A stretch of DNA of 37,317 bases, from contig CAXKVV010001049.1 of NCBI GenBank assembly GCA_964058805.1, forward strand, positions 1-37,317. The letters run 5' to 3'. This DNA is from Schoenoplectus triqueter (Eukaryota > Streptophyta > Magnoliopsida > Poales > Cyperaceae). Position numbers and translations under genes: made by a program. A model generated the notes under the pieces. It did not search any database, was not told where the DNA came from, and worked only from the letters and a program-made list of their open reading frames with translations. This document shows, one piece after another, positions 1-10,365 of the stretch (positions are counted from its first letter, which is position 1; each line of letters begins with the position of its first letter).

Positions 1-1
1 A

Positions 2-922
2 AAGTTAAACTATAATAACTGGAGTATCCAAATCAAGGTGCTCCTAGGCGCTCAAGACGTGTGGGACGTAGTCGAGACAGGGATCACTCAATCGGAGAAC
101 GATGCATCTCAGACACTACAGCAGGTGAAGTTGCAAAAGGAGAAAGTTGTCAAGGACAAAACAACTCTTTACATCTTATATCAAGCTGTAGATGAAGCTG
201 GGTTTGAGAAGATTGCTGGTGCAGTAACTTCAAAGGAAGCGTGGGAGACGCTCCAGACAGCATACAGAGGTGCCGATTGGGTGAAGCAAATGCGACTTCA
301 AGTTTTGAGAGGAGAACTCGAGTCGATGAAGATGGAGAATTTCGAAAGAGTCTCGGACTACATCATCTGGGTGCAGACGGTGTCAAACCAGATGAAGAGG
401 AATGGGGAAAGTCTCACAGAATCGAGACTAGTGGAGAAGATCCTAATATCTTTGACATACACTTTCGAGAATGTGGTGTGCGCGATAGAGGAGTCGAAGA
501 ACTTGGCCGAGTTATCAGTGGATGAACTCGCAGGCTCACTCATAGCACACGAGCAGAGAAAGAAACTTAAGGAGGAGCTAATCAAGAAGGTGTTGTACGT
601 CCAGAAAGGACACGACCGAGAAGGTGGTCGAGGTCTAAGATATGAAGATATGAGCCAGTCGAGCCAGAACTCGCGAGGACGAAGCAGAGGCCAAAAAGCT
701 CGAAGACCCGATGTTGACTGCTACAACTGCGGGAAGCACAAACACTATGCTCGGGACTGCTTGGCCGAAAAGAGGGTAGAAGGTAAAGCCAACTACGCCG
801 AGAAAAATGATGAATCAAACTTAAGATGTGAGTGGAATCTCGAAGCAGAGGTCAGCGACCGAATGATCGATCACGAACCCGATGAAGGTGATGATCGAGA
901 GGGAGGGGTTTGTCTCATTTAG
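2..922 (+). CDS. Ty1/copia retrotransposon gag, 5'-partial
   Basis: Capsid-like Gag polyprotein of a copia LTR retrotransposon, which would package element RNA in cytoplasmic particles. The frame is open from base 2, before any start codon. It reads KLNYNNWSIQIKVLLGAQD, the usual N-terminal part of copia Gag (UBN2/Retrotran_gag_2 family), so the true start lies left of the window. A zinc knuckle of the CX2CX4HX4C type (CYNCGKHKHYARDC) is encoded at about 719-760. The frame ends at TAG 920-922 without running into a protease domain, unlike the single gag-pol frame of autonomous copia elements. Protease, integrase and most of reverse transcriptase are missing downstream, so the element is non-autonomous or deleted. 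The Gag frame itself shows no internal stop over 306 codons. Family assignment is firm; activity is unknown. Confidence 0.88.
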   Translation, partial: KLNYNNWSIQIKVLLGAQDVWDVVETGITQSENDASQTLQQVKLQKEKVVKDKTTLYILYQAVDEAGFEKIAGAVTSKEAWETLQTAYRGADWVKQMRLQVLRGELESMKMENFERVSDYIIWVQTVSNQMKRNGESLTESRLVEKILISLTYTFENVVCAIEESKNLAELSVDELAGSLIAHEQRKKLKEELIKKVLYVQKGHDREGGRGLRYEDMSQSSQNSRGRSRGQKARRPDVDCYNCGKHKHYARDCLAEKRVEGKANYAEKNDESNLRCEWNLEAEVSDRMIDHEPDEGDDREGGVCLI

Positions 923-1667
923 GGGACACCTCCAAGGTCGAGTTGACGAGAGGTCAAGCTCAAAGAGGCTCAGAGAATGAGTCGAGGACCTGAAGCATTC
1001 GAGATGTATGGGACCTGCATGAAGCAGACGAAGTACACTTGGTATACCTCGTGGTGGTTACCGGGTCGATTTCGTTCGAAAAGAAGCAGCTCGAGATCAA
1101 AGATGAAAAGCTGTGATCGTTGGAATCGAGAAGAATGCTACTCAGCTGGAAGAGCCAACATGAGTTAATGAGATGGAAGAGGGGGTTGGACTCCCTACTC
1201 GAGAAGCTCAGACGGGATGTCCAACTCTGAAGAGATCAAGTTGAAAAAGCCCAAGAAAATTCATATGTATGAGACTTGTCTGGAACAAGCGAAGTACACT
1301 TGGAATGCCCATTTGGCTGACACCAAGTTGATATCGTTCGAAGAAGCAACTCGAAGGCTGTGGATCGAAGAGATCGAGAAAAATGAAACTTGGGACAATC
1401 AAGTCGCAAAAGGCTAGCGAAGTGAAGTAAAAGCTCGCGAGATGTGTGGATCATGGAATTTGCATTCTGCATGGAAGGTACGACATTCACATGAGTTGTT
1501 GAGAAAGCAGTCCGTCACACAGTTGACCAGCGAAGCTAAGGACGTGGCAGGGAACACGACAAGAATGAGGATGTTCCAATAAGTCATGTGCAAAGCAATG
1601 ACCAATGATCAAGCTGCAAATAGATGATCGTGATGAAAGACATTCGAGACTTGAGGTTAAGGGAGGG
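923..1667 (+). pseudogene. Degenerate copia internal region with RT scrap and polypurine tract
   Basis: Internal retrotransposon DNA between the gag stop and the 3' LTR. A short frame at 1217-1417 ends in EEIEKNETW, which resembles the start of the copia reverse transcriptase domain (family pattern EEI-x-IEKN-x-TW). A diverged second copy of the same module lies at about 1000-1165: both share a MYxTC....KYTW stretch followed by a SFE-like segment, with stops in the first copy. The last 11 bases (1657-1667) are purine-rich, TTAAGGGAGGG, and abut the LTR start. This is what a polypurine tract for plus-strand priming should look like. The catalytic RT motif and the RNase H region are not visible. 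Confidence 0.6.
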
Positions 1668-2294
1668 TGTTGGAAATTATAACCTCCGAGACTCAGCTCG
1701 AGAAGATAGCTTGAGAAGAGCAGTTCTAGAAGACAGCTCGAGAAGATAACTTGAGAAGAGGAGCTCGGGGAACAACAACGAGCACAAGTCAAAAGCAAAG
1801 CTCGAGATGGACCAGAGCTTGACAGGTCAGTCACATCAGGAAATTCGGGAAGAAGCCCTTACCCGAATGATGAACATGACACTTCTGACATCTGCCGCAT
1901 GTGTCAGAGACAGCTGATGAGAGCAACAATGTAAGTGACAAAAGTGTAGCTAGGCATTTAATGCTATCTAGGCTAGAGTAGTTAGGAGTAGATATTGTAT
2001 AGGTAGGCCTGTGCAATTAATGCACCAAGTGCTATAAATAGAAGGGTAGAGTAGAAGAATAAGAGAGAGTGAAGACATTTATATCTGTAACTTTTGAGTT
2101 AATAGAAAAAAATTGCTTTCGGACAATCTCTCTCCTTTCTCCCACGCAAGAAGTGTATCATTTCCTCTTAAATATTGTCACCTGTTCTCGAGCAATTAGA
2201 GAGTGAACACCTGTGCGAGGATCTCGAGATAGTATTTCGAGTTCAAAGAGTTCGAGATAATCCATTTCAGAATAAATAGACAAGAAAGTTAACA
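1668..2294 (+). mobile_element. 3' LTR of copia element (about 627 bp)
   Basis: The LTR begins TGTTGG right after the polypurine tract and appears to end TTAACA at 2294, giving the TG...CA ends of an LTR. It contains a TATA box (TATAAATA, 2033-2040) and a tandem repeat of about 37 bp near 1693-1768 built on CTCGAGAAGATA and TTGAGAAGAG. The 5' LTR is outside the window, so neither LTR identity nor the target duplication can be checked. The left edge is well fixed by the polypurine tract; the right edge is an estimate. Confidence 0.72.
2033..2040 (+). promoter_or_regulatory. LTR TATA box
   Basis: TATAAATA inside the LTR about 365 bp from its start. Transcription of the retroelement would be expected to begin about 30 bp downstream, near 2065. 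The sequence match is clear; promoter activity is inference. Confidence 0.5.
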
Positions 2295-2403
2295 TGTTTG
2301 TTTATTTATTTGCAAATTGAGCAACTGTGACCTTTTCTAACTACAAATTTTAATTTAAAATTAGCATGCCTGTTTATTTATTCTCGTTCTTTCTTTTCAT
2401 CTG

Positions 2404-2963
2404 GAAGCAGAAGATGATGAGCTCATAACGAACATGCTTGAGACCTTAGTTAATCTGGCTCCTGTTCTAGACAAAGCCATCTTTCCTCAAAATGACGTTA
2501 GTTCAATCTCAAATTATTTTCCATTTATACCATTTTTTATTTAATTGATTAGTGACAATTTCTTTCTGCTGTCTATAGTGAGAAGCGTGCAGTTGAAGCT
2601 ATAATGGGCATGCTTGGGTCATCCATAAAAGCTTAGCACTGCGCAGCGGCTGAACTTATTGGGAGGTTGATAATAAATCCGGACAATGAGCCATTTCTTC
2701 TCCCTTTTATTCCACAGGTACATTTTGTTATTACCAATTATTAATATATACTAACATTGTAAGCTGATTATTTAGAAGGTAATAATGAAACCGGACTGTC
2801 TGGCATATAAATGATTTAATATTCGGATAGATCTTTTTACTAGGTTTTTCATAATATCAATTTTTGCAACTATTTTTTAGATACACAAGCGATTAGTTGA
2901 TCTCATGAGCTTGCAAGCAATAGATGCGCAAGCAGCTGCAGTTGGGGCTCTCTACAATCTGAC
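2404..2963 (+). pseudogene. Truncated LFR-like armadillo-repeat gene fragment
   Basis: Three exon-like blocks read as consecutive parts of a plant armadillo-repeat protein, and I recognise them as similar to LFR (LEAF AND FLOWER RELATED), a nuclear chromatin-remodelling partner. Block 1 (about 2404-2495) gives AEDDELITNMLETLVNLAPV. Block 2 (2579-2717) gives EKRAVEAIMGMLGSS and later GRLIINPDNEP. Block 3 (2881-2963) gives IHKRLVDLMSLQAIDAQAAA then VGALYNL. Introns have GT..AG borders (acceptors TATAG and TTTTTTAG; donor CAG|GTACAT). The gene is broken: block 2 has TAG at 2634-2636 where the family has Trp, there is no upstream exon before the LTR, and block 3 stops exactly where a CACTA-type end begins. 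The missing downstream exon was not found beyond 10365. The LFR name rests on recalled family sequence, not a search. Confidence 0.72.
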
Positions 2964-3924
2964 CACTACACCATTTATGATGAGGTCGGGCAACCAAAAA
3001 ATTGGTTGCAATAGATACTAAATGGTAGCATTAGAATCTATTTACAACAAAGTGAATTGATTGTCAGTGGTTGCAATATATCCCGTAGCAATAGATACAC
3101 AACGATATGCTTCGTTGCAATTGTTATGTTTAATGCTACAAAAGGATAGTCGCAAGATTGACGTAGCAATAGAGCTATTGCTACGAATCACATGGTTGCA
3201 TCGTGTATTTACTACAACTAATATATGATGACAAAATATTATAAATTGCAACTAATTTTATAGTTGTTTCTCATATTTAACGCAACTAAATTTTTATTAC
3301 AAATGTATGTAAATACCATGTAGTACTGTTACAACCATTTACGGTCACATCAATAAATCTAATTTAACATCGGATGCTTTAATGCGCTGATTTTAATGAG
3401 CCACTGAATTATCTAATTGATAGTTTATGATAATTAAATAATTAATGATTGTAGTGTTTTAAAATACAATTTTCTTATTATAAAAATACTATTGGATTAA
3501 TAACATAATATAATTACAATCTAATTAAAGACAAGTTCAAAGAACAACATTCATAAACAAATAATACTTTAACATCCAATATTACATTGATCATTAAAAA
3601 TACCACCAAATTACATAACACTTTGTAACATATAACTAATGTTAATTGATCCACTGTGCTTGCACTTTCTCTTCTTCGAATAACAAATAGCCCTTCCAAT
3701 AATCTCTCATGATTCTCATCTAAAATCAATAGAAAAAACACTCAATATATTATGAAAGCACTTGGTCCACGTGCTTAAAAACATCCCTTATAAATATTTA
3801 GCATCAATTCTAATATTAAAACATGTGCATAGCTAAAACCCAATAAACCAGAAGTTCTTTATTGCATTTTTTGGTTCAGGAATCAAGACCTACCCAAAAG
3901 TTCTAGGAATAGAACAAGTTCCAC
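2964..3924 (+). repeat. CACTA left-terminal region, copy 1 of tandem duplication
   Basis: The first of two adjacent ~950-bp copies. It begins CACTACACC, then has the TCGGGCAACC motif, then several GTTGCAA-type subterminal repeats. The match to copy 2 runs to about 3890 (a GGTTCAGG-like point), after which about 35 bp are unique to this copy. The open frames here and in the matching part of copy 2 (3980-4186, 4000-4200) are homologous stretches of repeat DNA and not genes. Confidence 0.8.
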
Positions 3925-4868
3925 CACTACTCCATCTACAAGATCGGGCAACCAAAAAATTGGTTGCAATATATATTAAATGGTAGCATTAAAATTAATT
4001 TACAACAAAGTGGATTGGTTGCCAATGGTTGCAATATGTCCCGTAGCAATAAATACACAACGATATACTTCGTTGCAATTGTTATGTTTAATGCAACGAA
4101 AGACTAGTTGCACCATTGGCGTAGCAATAGAGTTATTGCTACCAATTACATGGTTGCATCGTATATTTACTACAACCAATATATAATGGCAAAATATCAT
4201 AAATTGTAACTAATTTTGTGGTTGCTTCTCATATTTGATGTAACTAAATTTTCATTGTAAACATGTATAAATATCATGTAGTAATAAACTATTGTAACCA
4301 TTTACAATGTTACATTAATAAATCTAATTTAACACTTGATGCTTTAATGCGCTGATGTTCAGTTGAGCCGCTGAATTATTTAATTGATAGTTTATGATAA
4401 TTAAATAATTAATGATTCTAAGTTTTCAAAAATATAGTGTTCTTATTAGAAAAAAAATGTTATGGGATTAATAACATATTACAACTACAATTTAATTAAA
4501 GAGAAGTTCAAAGAACAACATTCACAAAAAAATAATAGTCTAACAATCCAACCTTACATTGATCACTAAAAAATACCATCAAATTACATAACAATTTGTA
4601 ACATATACTAATGTTAATTTGATCCACTATGCTTGCACTTTTATCTTGTCTGAATAACAAATAGCTCTTTTAGTAGTCCCTCATGATTATCATCTAAAAC
4701 CAATAGAAAAAGACAAAACATTCAATAAATTATCAACCATTTGGTCCACATGTGCTTAAAAATGTCCTTTATAAATACTTAGCATCATTTCTAAAATTAA
4801 TACATGTGCATAGCCAAAACGCAATAAACCATAAATTCTTTATTACATTTTTTTGGTTTAGGAAATAC
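3925..4868 (+). repeat. CACTA left-terminal region, copy 2 of tandem duplication
   Basis: A second copy that starts CACTACTCC and follows copy 1 closely through about 4868, with scattered substitutions and small indels. The head-to-tail arrangement could come from unequal crossing-over or from one element landing at the end of another. The bases before it are CAC. DNA after 4868 continues into the interior of the element. Confidence 0.78.
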
Positions 4869-5363
4869 CCAGCATAGATGAAAATAACACATCAAGCACA
4901 CGCTGTAAATGTAAGGTTTTGTATATCAAAATAAAAGGGTACACCAGACAAAATTCTAGAAATCCACATATAAAGTACAGTTGGGAGAACTCATCCATGC
5001 AGTTTCCAATTCAAAATTTTGCTTGTACAAACATGTCAAAGCAGAAGAATATACTGAGGTATGGTAATTTTAAGGAGTTAGTTTTTGAAACTACCAACCA
5101 AGTTTGTACCAACACTAGCTTCACTTTACATAGCAAAGAAAGAGAATCGAAAGAAATAACTGTGACAGAACTATAGGTATTGCTATCAACCATACCTACC
5201 CCGTCAAAAGCAGTGTATCTGCAGCAAGATTTGAAGCGACGGGCATGAGAGAACATACGGACCATGTCTACGATATTTAAAAATAAAAAGAGGAGTTGGA
5301 TGAATAAGGCAGCTTCTTCACACATTGATACTAAAAACTAATCTGAGAACAAGTTAGAGACCT

Positions 5364-5426
5364 GAAGCATAGTGAACTGCTTTTTGACACCTTGTAATTC
5401 CACCTCAAGTACTGTGTTTGGTTCCT
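5364..5426 (-). pseudogene. Exon-like captured fragment, unidentified
   Basis: On the minus strand a 63-base block is bounded by CAG before it and GTCTCT after it. It reads EPNTVLEVELQGVKKQFTML, which is coding-like and in one frame. I do not recognise the family. It lies on the same strand as the X8-domain fragment 370 bp further right, so both may come from one captured locus or from separate captures. The block is too short for a confident call. Confidence 0.3.
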
Positions 5427-5798
5427 GAAAAAGCAACAAAGAGATTGAACAAGAAAAAGAAAAGAAAATGATTCATGTAGGTTTATGAAGTACAAAGCAA
5501 AAAAATGTCATATAAATAAAAAAGGAAAAAATAATGTTATGTTTCAATGCTCTCATAATCTCATACAGGTCTACAATTTCATGTAATCATGCTCTCATGC
5601 AGGTCAAGTATGATGATAGCACAATCCAGCGCACCACCATAGTGTAATTCACTAAACATTACTGGTTACATAACACAAACAACATTCATGTGAATTTTAT
5701 AGCAGTGCATGTTATAAGAAAACATTAAGTTTGTAAGAAAGAATAGCACTTTCATGAATTGCAAGCTAAATTATAAAAATAAAATATTAATTTCTTAC

Positions 5799-6200
5799 CT
5801 TGGAGATGCAGGATATGTGCACCCATTTGAATCTGATAAATATAGAATCAACATGTTAGATATCAATTGATGGCAATGCTGTAGTTAATTAAGGAATGTA
5901 CCATACAATCTGTTTGTGTAATACCGGTGTTGTTTTGAGATTTGTGAAATAAAAACTTACTTTCGATCAGTACTGGTAGTAACAACAGTGCCTCCAAAGT
6001 CACAAGTGGCACTATCTTCATTCTTTCTCTGGTAATAGTTATTGGCAACATAAGAACAATAGGCTTTTACAGTATTTGGGTTGTAGCAAGTCCCATTTTG
6101 CAAAGTTGGTATGCAGTCTGCTCCATGACCACATGCATAATCTATTGTCTTTTGCAACGCAGTACCATTCAGATCCGACCAGCACACACACAATGTGTGT
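5799..6200 (-). pseudogene. X8-domain (PDCB-like callose-binding) gene fragment
   Basis: The minus strand encodes a nearly complete X8 (CBM43) domain. Cys-spaced text includes SDLNGTALQKTIDYACGHGA, then CYNPNTVKAYCSY, YYQRKNED and CDFGG. In plasmodesmata callose-binding proteins and related GPI-anchored proteins this cell-wall domain binds beta-1,3-glucan. The main exon is about 5961-6200, ending at a GTAAGT donor. A second exon-like block (5799-5832), between a CAG acceptor and a GTAAGA donor, can be read as the typical SNGCTYPASP tail, but the two do not join in frame by my hand splice. No signal peptide, start codon or GPI tail is evident. The fragment sits inside the CACTA-like element, so it is best read as a captured gene piece. 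The domain call is strong; expression is unknown. Confidence 0.8.
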
Positions 6201-6659
6201 TATAGTTGTATGTCTCCCCGCTTCCACAACACGCCCGAAACTAACAGTTCAAATGTTGGATCTTAGCATAGATGATGTTCAAACAAATTTTACTTTTTAT
6301 TAAGTTTAGTATTATAGGTTCTAAAATTCATTTGATGAAATTGAAAATTAGGTACTACACAAATTACTCGCAGAAATCCTAATCTAGTAAAATTAGGTAG
6401 CATCCTCCTAACCACGTACAACATTTCTAAAAGATCCCTCAATAATTCGAAATGTTGAAATCAGATAAGGCTGATTCAGGCAATAATCTTTTTCCCTTTA
6501 TGTACATAACCGGTATTTCTATTCTGAAAATCAGAGCCTTGATTAATCTAATTATCTAAACAAACAAAAGAACAGTAACAAATTGATGAAGAAAAGAGAA
6601 ATCAAACCTAGCATGGATGATTTTCACACTGCGACTAGTTGTAAGCAATCGACGAACTT

Positions 6660-7258
6660 ATTCCAGTAAGTCAGTGTTCCTGCCAAGAAGAGATTAGTCA
6701 TAACCGTTAAATTTTACATCAGAAACAATGGAAACAAACCAAAATGGATCACAAATTAAGAATTATATAGAGAAGTATCCTACTTGCAACACAGAGTTTG
6801 TGCTCCACAACCCCTAGAATCCAGTTTGCCTTTTCTCTCTTCTTCTTCCTCAGATGTAGATGTGGGAGCATCAGGAGACACCATGTGTCCCTCCTGCGAT
6901 ATCCTCTATTCTCTGATCGCATCTCCATTTCCTGGAGAGGCAGTGGTTGTTGAGAGGACCGCTGCTGACTTGCGCGGGCTGAGAGGGTTTGTTAGCGTGC
7001 GCCGTTGTGCTCACCTGCGGCAACCCTATACGGGCCCATATTGACGGGTGTAATTGTGGAGACGCATGAATTCCAAGCCTTCGATTTTGAAAGTGAGAAA
7101 GAGCCGAAGAGAGCAGTTATGGGAGAGGCGATGAGTGAGAGGTAGACGGAGGAGGCGATGAGTGAGGGATCTGTGCGGTTTTGAGCAGTGAAAAAAATCA
7201 TTTGAACCGGAGAGAATCGATCAGCAAATCTCCTCCTTTTAATCGGAACTGCATTCAA
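6660..7258 (-). other. GC-richer island, possible captured exon or promoter DNA
   Basis: Base composition here is clearly richer in G and C than in the surrounding AT-rich element. On the minus strand an ATG at about 6882 opens a 34-codon frame with a run of Glu, ending near the CAAG|GTAGGA-like site at about 6779. A CAG acceptor followed by GGAACACTGAC lies near 6680. This resembles a first exon and second exon of a captured gene, but the product is not recognisable. The plus-strand frame 6784-7044 overlaps it and has no visible family features. Confidence 0.3.
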
Positions 7259-7259
7259 T

Positions 7260-10080
7260 TTGAATTGTCAAGAGTATTTTGGACAATTTAAGTCTTAAAA
7301 ATTCAAATAACTGAATTAATTAGTCGATCAAAATTATTGAATTTAAATTATACACAGTGTACGTAACTCTTGCAAATTGATGAAATAAATTTTTCGTAAT
7401 TTAATTTTTCCTTGCTTTACTATGTTGCATTTTTTTTATTTCTTGAGTTATCATTGCATTTTATTAAATGTGCATTTTGTTGCACATTTTGTTCAATTAT
7501 TCTCATCTCAGAGTAGATTGAATTTTTAAAAAGATTTTGAGCGTTTTAACAAAATATATAAATATTTAAAAAGAAAATATGAATTTATACCTATAAATTA
7601 TTGTTATGCTTAGCATCCAAACCAAACTCTATATGGAGGGTTTTTTCACATTTTAATTTTTTTATGTAGTTAATTAATTATAAGTATTAATATTATTATA
7701 ATTAAACAATACTGCATTATCACTATGATTAACTAATATTTTTAGTATTATTATATTATTATTTCTAATATCATATTATGTTGTTGTTAAATTACTATTA
7801 TTTGTTTAACTTACAATGTCATCAAAATTATTATTATTGTTTGAGAGATATATTTCAGATATTTTACATTATCTGATAATATTAATGGATAAATTTAGTT
7901 CATATGCTCCTTAAAATTACTAGCAGTGAACCCTCCCTTGTGCAAACCCTCTTAATTTTAAAATATTTATATTTAATACTATTATAAATAAATGACATAT
8001 TTTATTTAAATATAATTTATATCTAAATTAATAAGACTTAATAATAGTTAATTTAATTTATTTGATATATAACTTTTTGGAGGTGTATGTATTGGAGGCG
8101 TCTATTTATTCAGTGTCTGATATATGTCAAATGTCATATATGTCATTTATAAAAATAAAGAGTGTAATGATCAAAATAGTACTCTTTATTTTTGAAGTTA
8201 TAATCGTACACCTATGAGAAAAGTAAATATCAAAGCTTCTTGAAAATTTTAAATGTATTGGATATGAAGTTATTTTCCACATGATATTTATATTTTTTTT
8301 TCTCACCAAAATAAAATTAATTAAACAATGAAAACCATAAAGAATAAATAATGCTAGCCAATTGAAATATAAATATTTCAGTCATTACATATTATATCTG
8401 ATAATATTAATGGATAAATTCAGTTCATATGCTCTTTATGATATAGTATAGATATAAATAGATTGTAAATATAGTATAGATATAGAACTTGATAGATTCA
8501 TAGAGAGAGGATGGGTTAGGATCAAGATGATTTTTCTCCTTGATTACATTAATAAAAAAAAGATAAATTTTCTGCCTCATATTGTAAAAGCAATGGTGGT
8601 AATTTATCAAACTATAATGAAATTATATGAAACTTGAAAAACTATCAATCTATAAGTAAAATAACATACCTACAATGTTTTCCTATTTTTAATATTTTTT
8701 TCAAATTTATTTAAATATTCATTGTCAAGATTGTCAAAATATTAATTGTCAATCCCTCCCCATTATGTAAACCACCTTTTATTCGAAATTTAAATGTTTT
8801 TATAATTAAATTAGAAATTAAAGTAAAATATATCATTTTATTATAATAAAATTTGCGCAATGTACAATTTTTTTTTTGTTTTAAAAAAGGATGCTGCAAG
8901 ATAGGCCCATTCTCTTTTGATTATTTTGAATATATCTTGTATTTACTTTTTCATTGTAATGTGCTAGAGCCTTGATGAAATTTTAAAATAATTTCAATAT
9001 CCATCAAATCAATTGACATTCTTATCGCTTACAATAAAGATAAATTTATAAGTATATTTTCTTATTGTTTAATTACATAAATCTCGTATTTGTTTATATT
9101 GTTTCAAAGAGAAATTTTTGTATTTGTTTTAAAAAGATGTTATAATATTATTATTATCAACGATTTCTAAAATTATATTGTTACCTATTTAAAAAATTTT
9201 TCATTTTAATTTTCATATGATTATATTTATAACAAACTATAAACACAATATTTATTTTTATGTAGTTTTATTATAGATCTAGTTGTAATTAGAAAATCAG
9301 ATTTTTGAAATTTTATTAAATACTTATTAATTTTCCTTTTAAAGTTTTGGTTGGTTACATTCTTTTATTTATTTTTTTAGAAAAAATGAAGATGCAACAC
9401 GAAATACCCTTGCTAATATCACTGCCAATATACAAGCTTAATTAAGCACTTATGTTATTATATAGTTAATGACTATATTATGCAACTCATTTTATATAAT
9501 TTTTCTATTAGTCAATTTAAATATCACTAATATGCATAAAAATTCTGTAATGTGCATAATAACAGTATTACACAAAATGAGTTTATTGAGTTGCATAATA
9601 AAGTTATTAATATGCATTATTATGTAATATGCATAAGTAAGGTCATATATCAGATGGTATCAACAACTATATTTGTGTGACGGCTTCGTTATAAAAAAAT
9701 GACTCCATTTTATTTATTTGGTATGAGTATATTACTTGATCTAATAATTATAAAATTAGTTTTGTAAGGTTAGTTAAGAACTTCTAAAATTTTATTATGA
9801 GTTTGGTCAGTTTTTATAATTTACTTGTTCATAATATTTTTTTATTAAATGTTCCAAATTCAATTTGTAATAATTTCTAAATCATATGATTTTTAATTTA
9901 TATCTTTTAATTTGGATAACTGCAAACTTTATAACTTTAGCCCGGCACCTCTTTTGTTATATTCTGATTGTTTATTTTTAATAACCGTCAATGAAAATAA
10001 CTTCATGTACGTAAGTGAGAGAGAAGTTCTTGCCTATCCACTTTCCTTATTCAATAAGTGAGATAGAAGTTTTTAACAAC
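7260..10080. other. AT-rich interior with no recognisable gene
   Basis: About 2.8 kb of very AT-rich DNA. It holds a ~60-bp direct repeat (7847-7912 and 8374-8436) and a truncated MITE (about 8560-8761). At 9440-9660 there is a stretch rich in short ATGCATAA-type repeats. All open frames here are short, low-complexity and without family features. It may be interior filler of the CACTA-like element or older nested insertions. Confidence 0.5.
8560..8761 (+). mobile_element. Truncated Harbinger-like MITE (same family as 30397)
   Basis: The right half of a MITE seen complete at 30397-30760. Shared text includes ATAATGAAATT, TATCAATCTATAAGTA and, at the right end, TGTCAAGATTGTCAAAAT followed by CCCTCCCC. 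The left half is not clearly present. Confidence 0.6.
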
Positions 10081-10082
10081 TG

Positions 10083-10365
10083 CCAATAACTTATGTCGGC
10101 TGATGAGAATAAAAAATAAAATAACTTATTTTTGTCACTTTTGTATGCAATCGCAGCTTATCGATTTAGTGGAAAAAATTTCGTTGCAAGAAATTTTTTT
10201 CGGCCATCCACTATATTGGATGCGATACAATTCATTGGTTGCAAAAAAAGAGTTCTTAATGCAACGAATAAATATTGAAGCAACATGCTTAAATATTGAA
10301 GCAACATGCTTAATTAGTTTCTCGGTTGCAATAATTTGTTGCAATAGTCCCTATTTGGCGTAGTG
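10083..10365 (-). repeat. CACTA right-terminal region with subterminal repeats
   Basis: It contains repeated GTTGCAA-type motifs (for example at 10181, 10238, 10325 and 10338) and an exact tandem duplication of a 21-bp unit (10270-10290 and 10291-10311), then ends GGCGTAGTG. The 86-codon frame across it is not a gene. Confidence 0.6.

Larger units (their letters stand above)
2964..10365. mobile_element. Probable CACTA (En/Spm-like) element, non-autonomous
   Basis: The left end reads CACTACACCATTTA (2964 on) and the right end is GGCGTAGTG (10357-10365), whose reverse complement is CACTACGCCAAATA. Both ends are followed inward by many copies of GGTTGCAAT/TTGCAAC-type motifs, as expected of the subterminal repeats that CACTA transposases bind. 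No transposase frame is visible, and the interior has AT-rich filler plus captured gene-like pieces. The 3-bp flanks are GAC and TGT, which do not match. The two ends may therefore belong to different insertions, or one flank was rearranged. A further CACTAC end at 3925 complicates the left side. The superfamily is likely; treating 2964-10365 as one unit is less sure. Confidence 0.55.

Noticed and set aside
3042..4200. Paired minus-strand frames that look like paralogous proteins (3042-3251 and 4000-4200).
   Set aside because: They are the two copies of duplicated transposon-end DNA.
10103..10363. 86-codon plus-strand frame.
   Set aside because: It coincides with CACTA subterminal repeats, and its internal repeat is the duplicated 21-bp unit.
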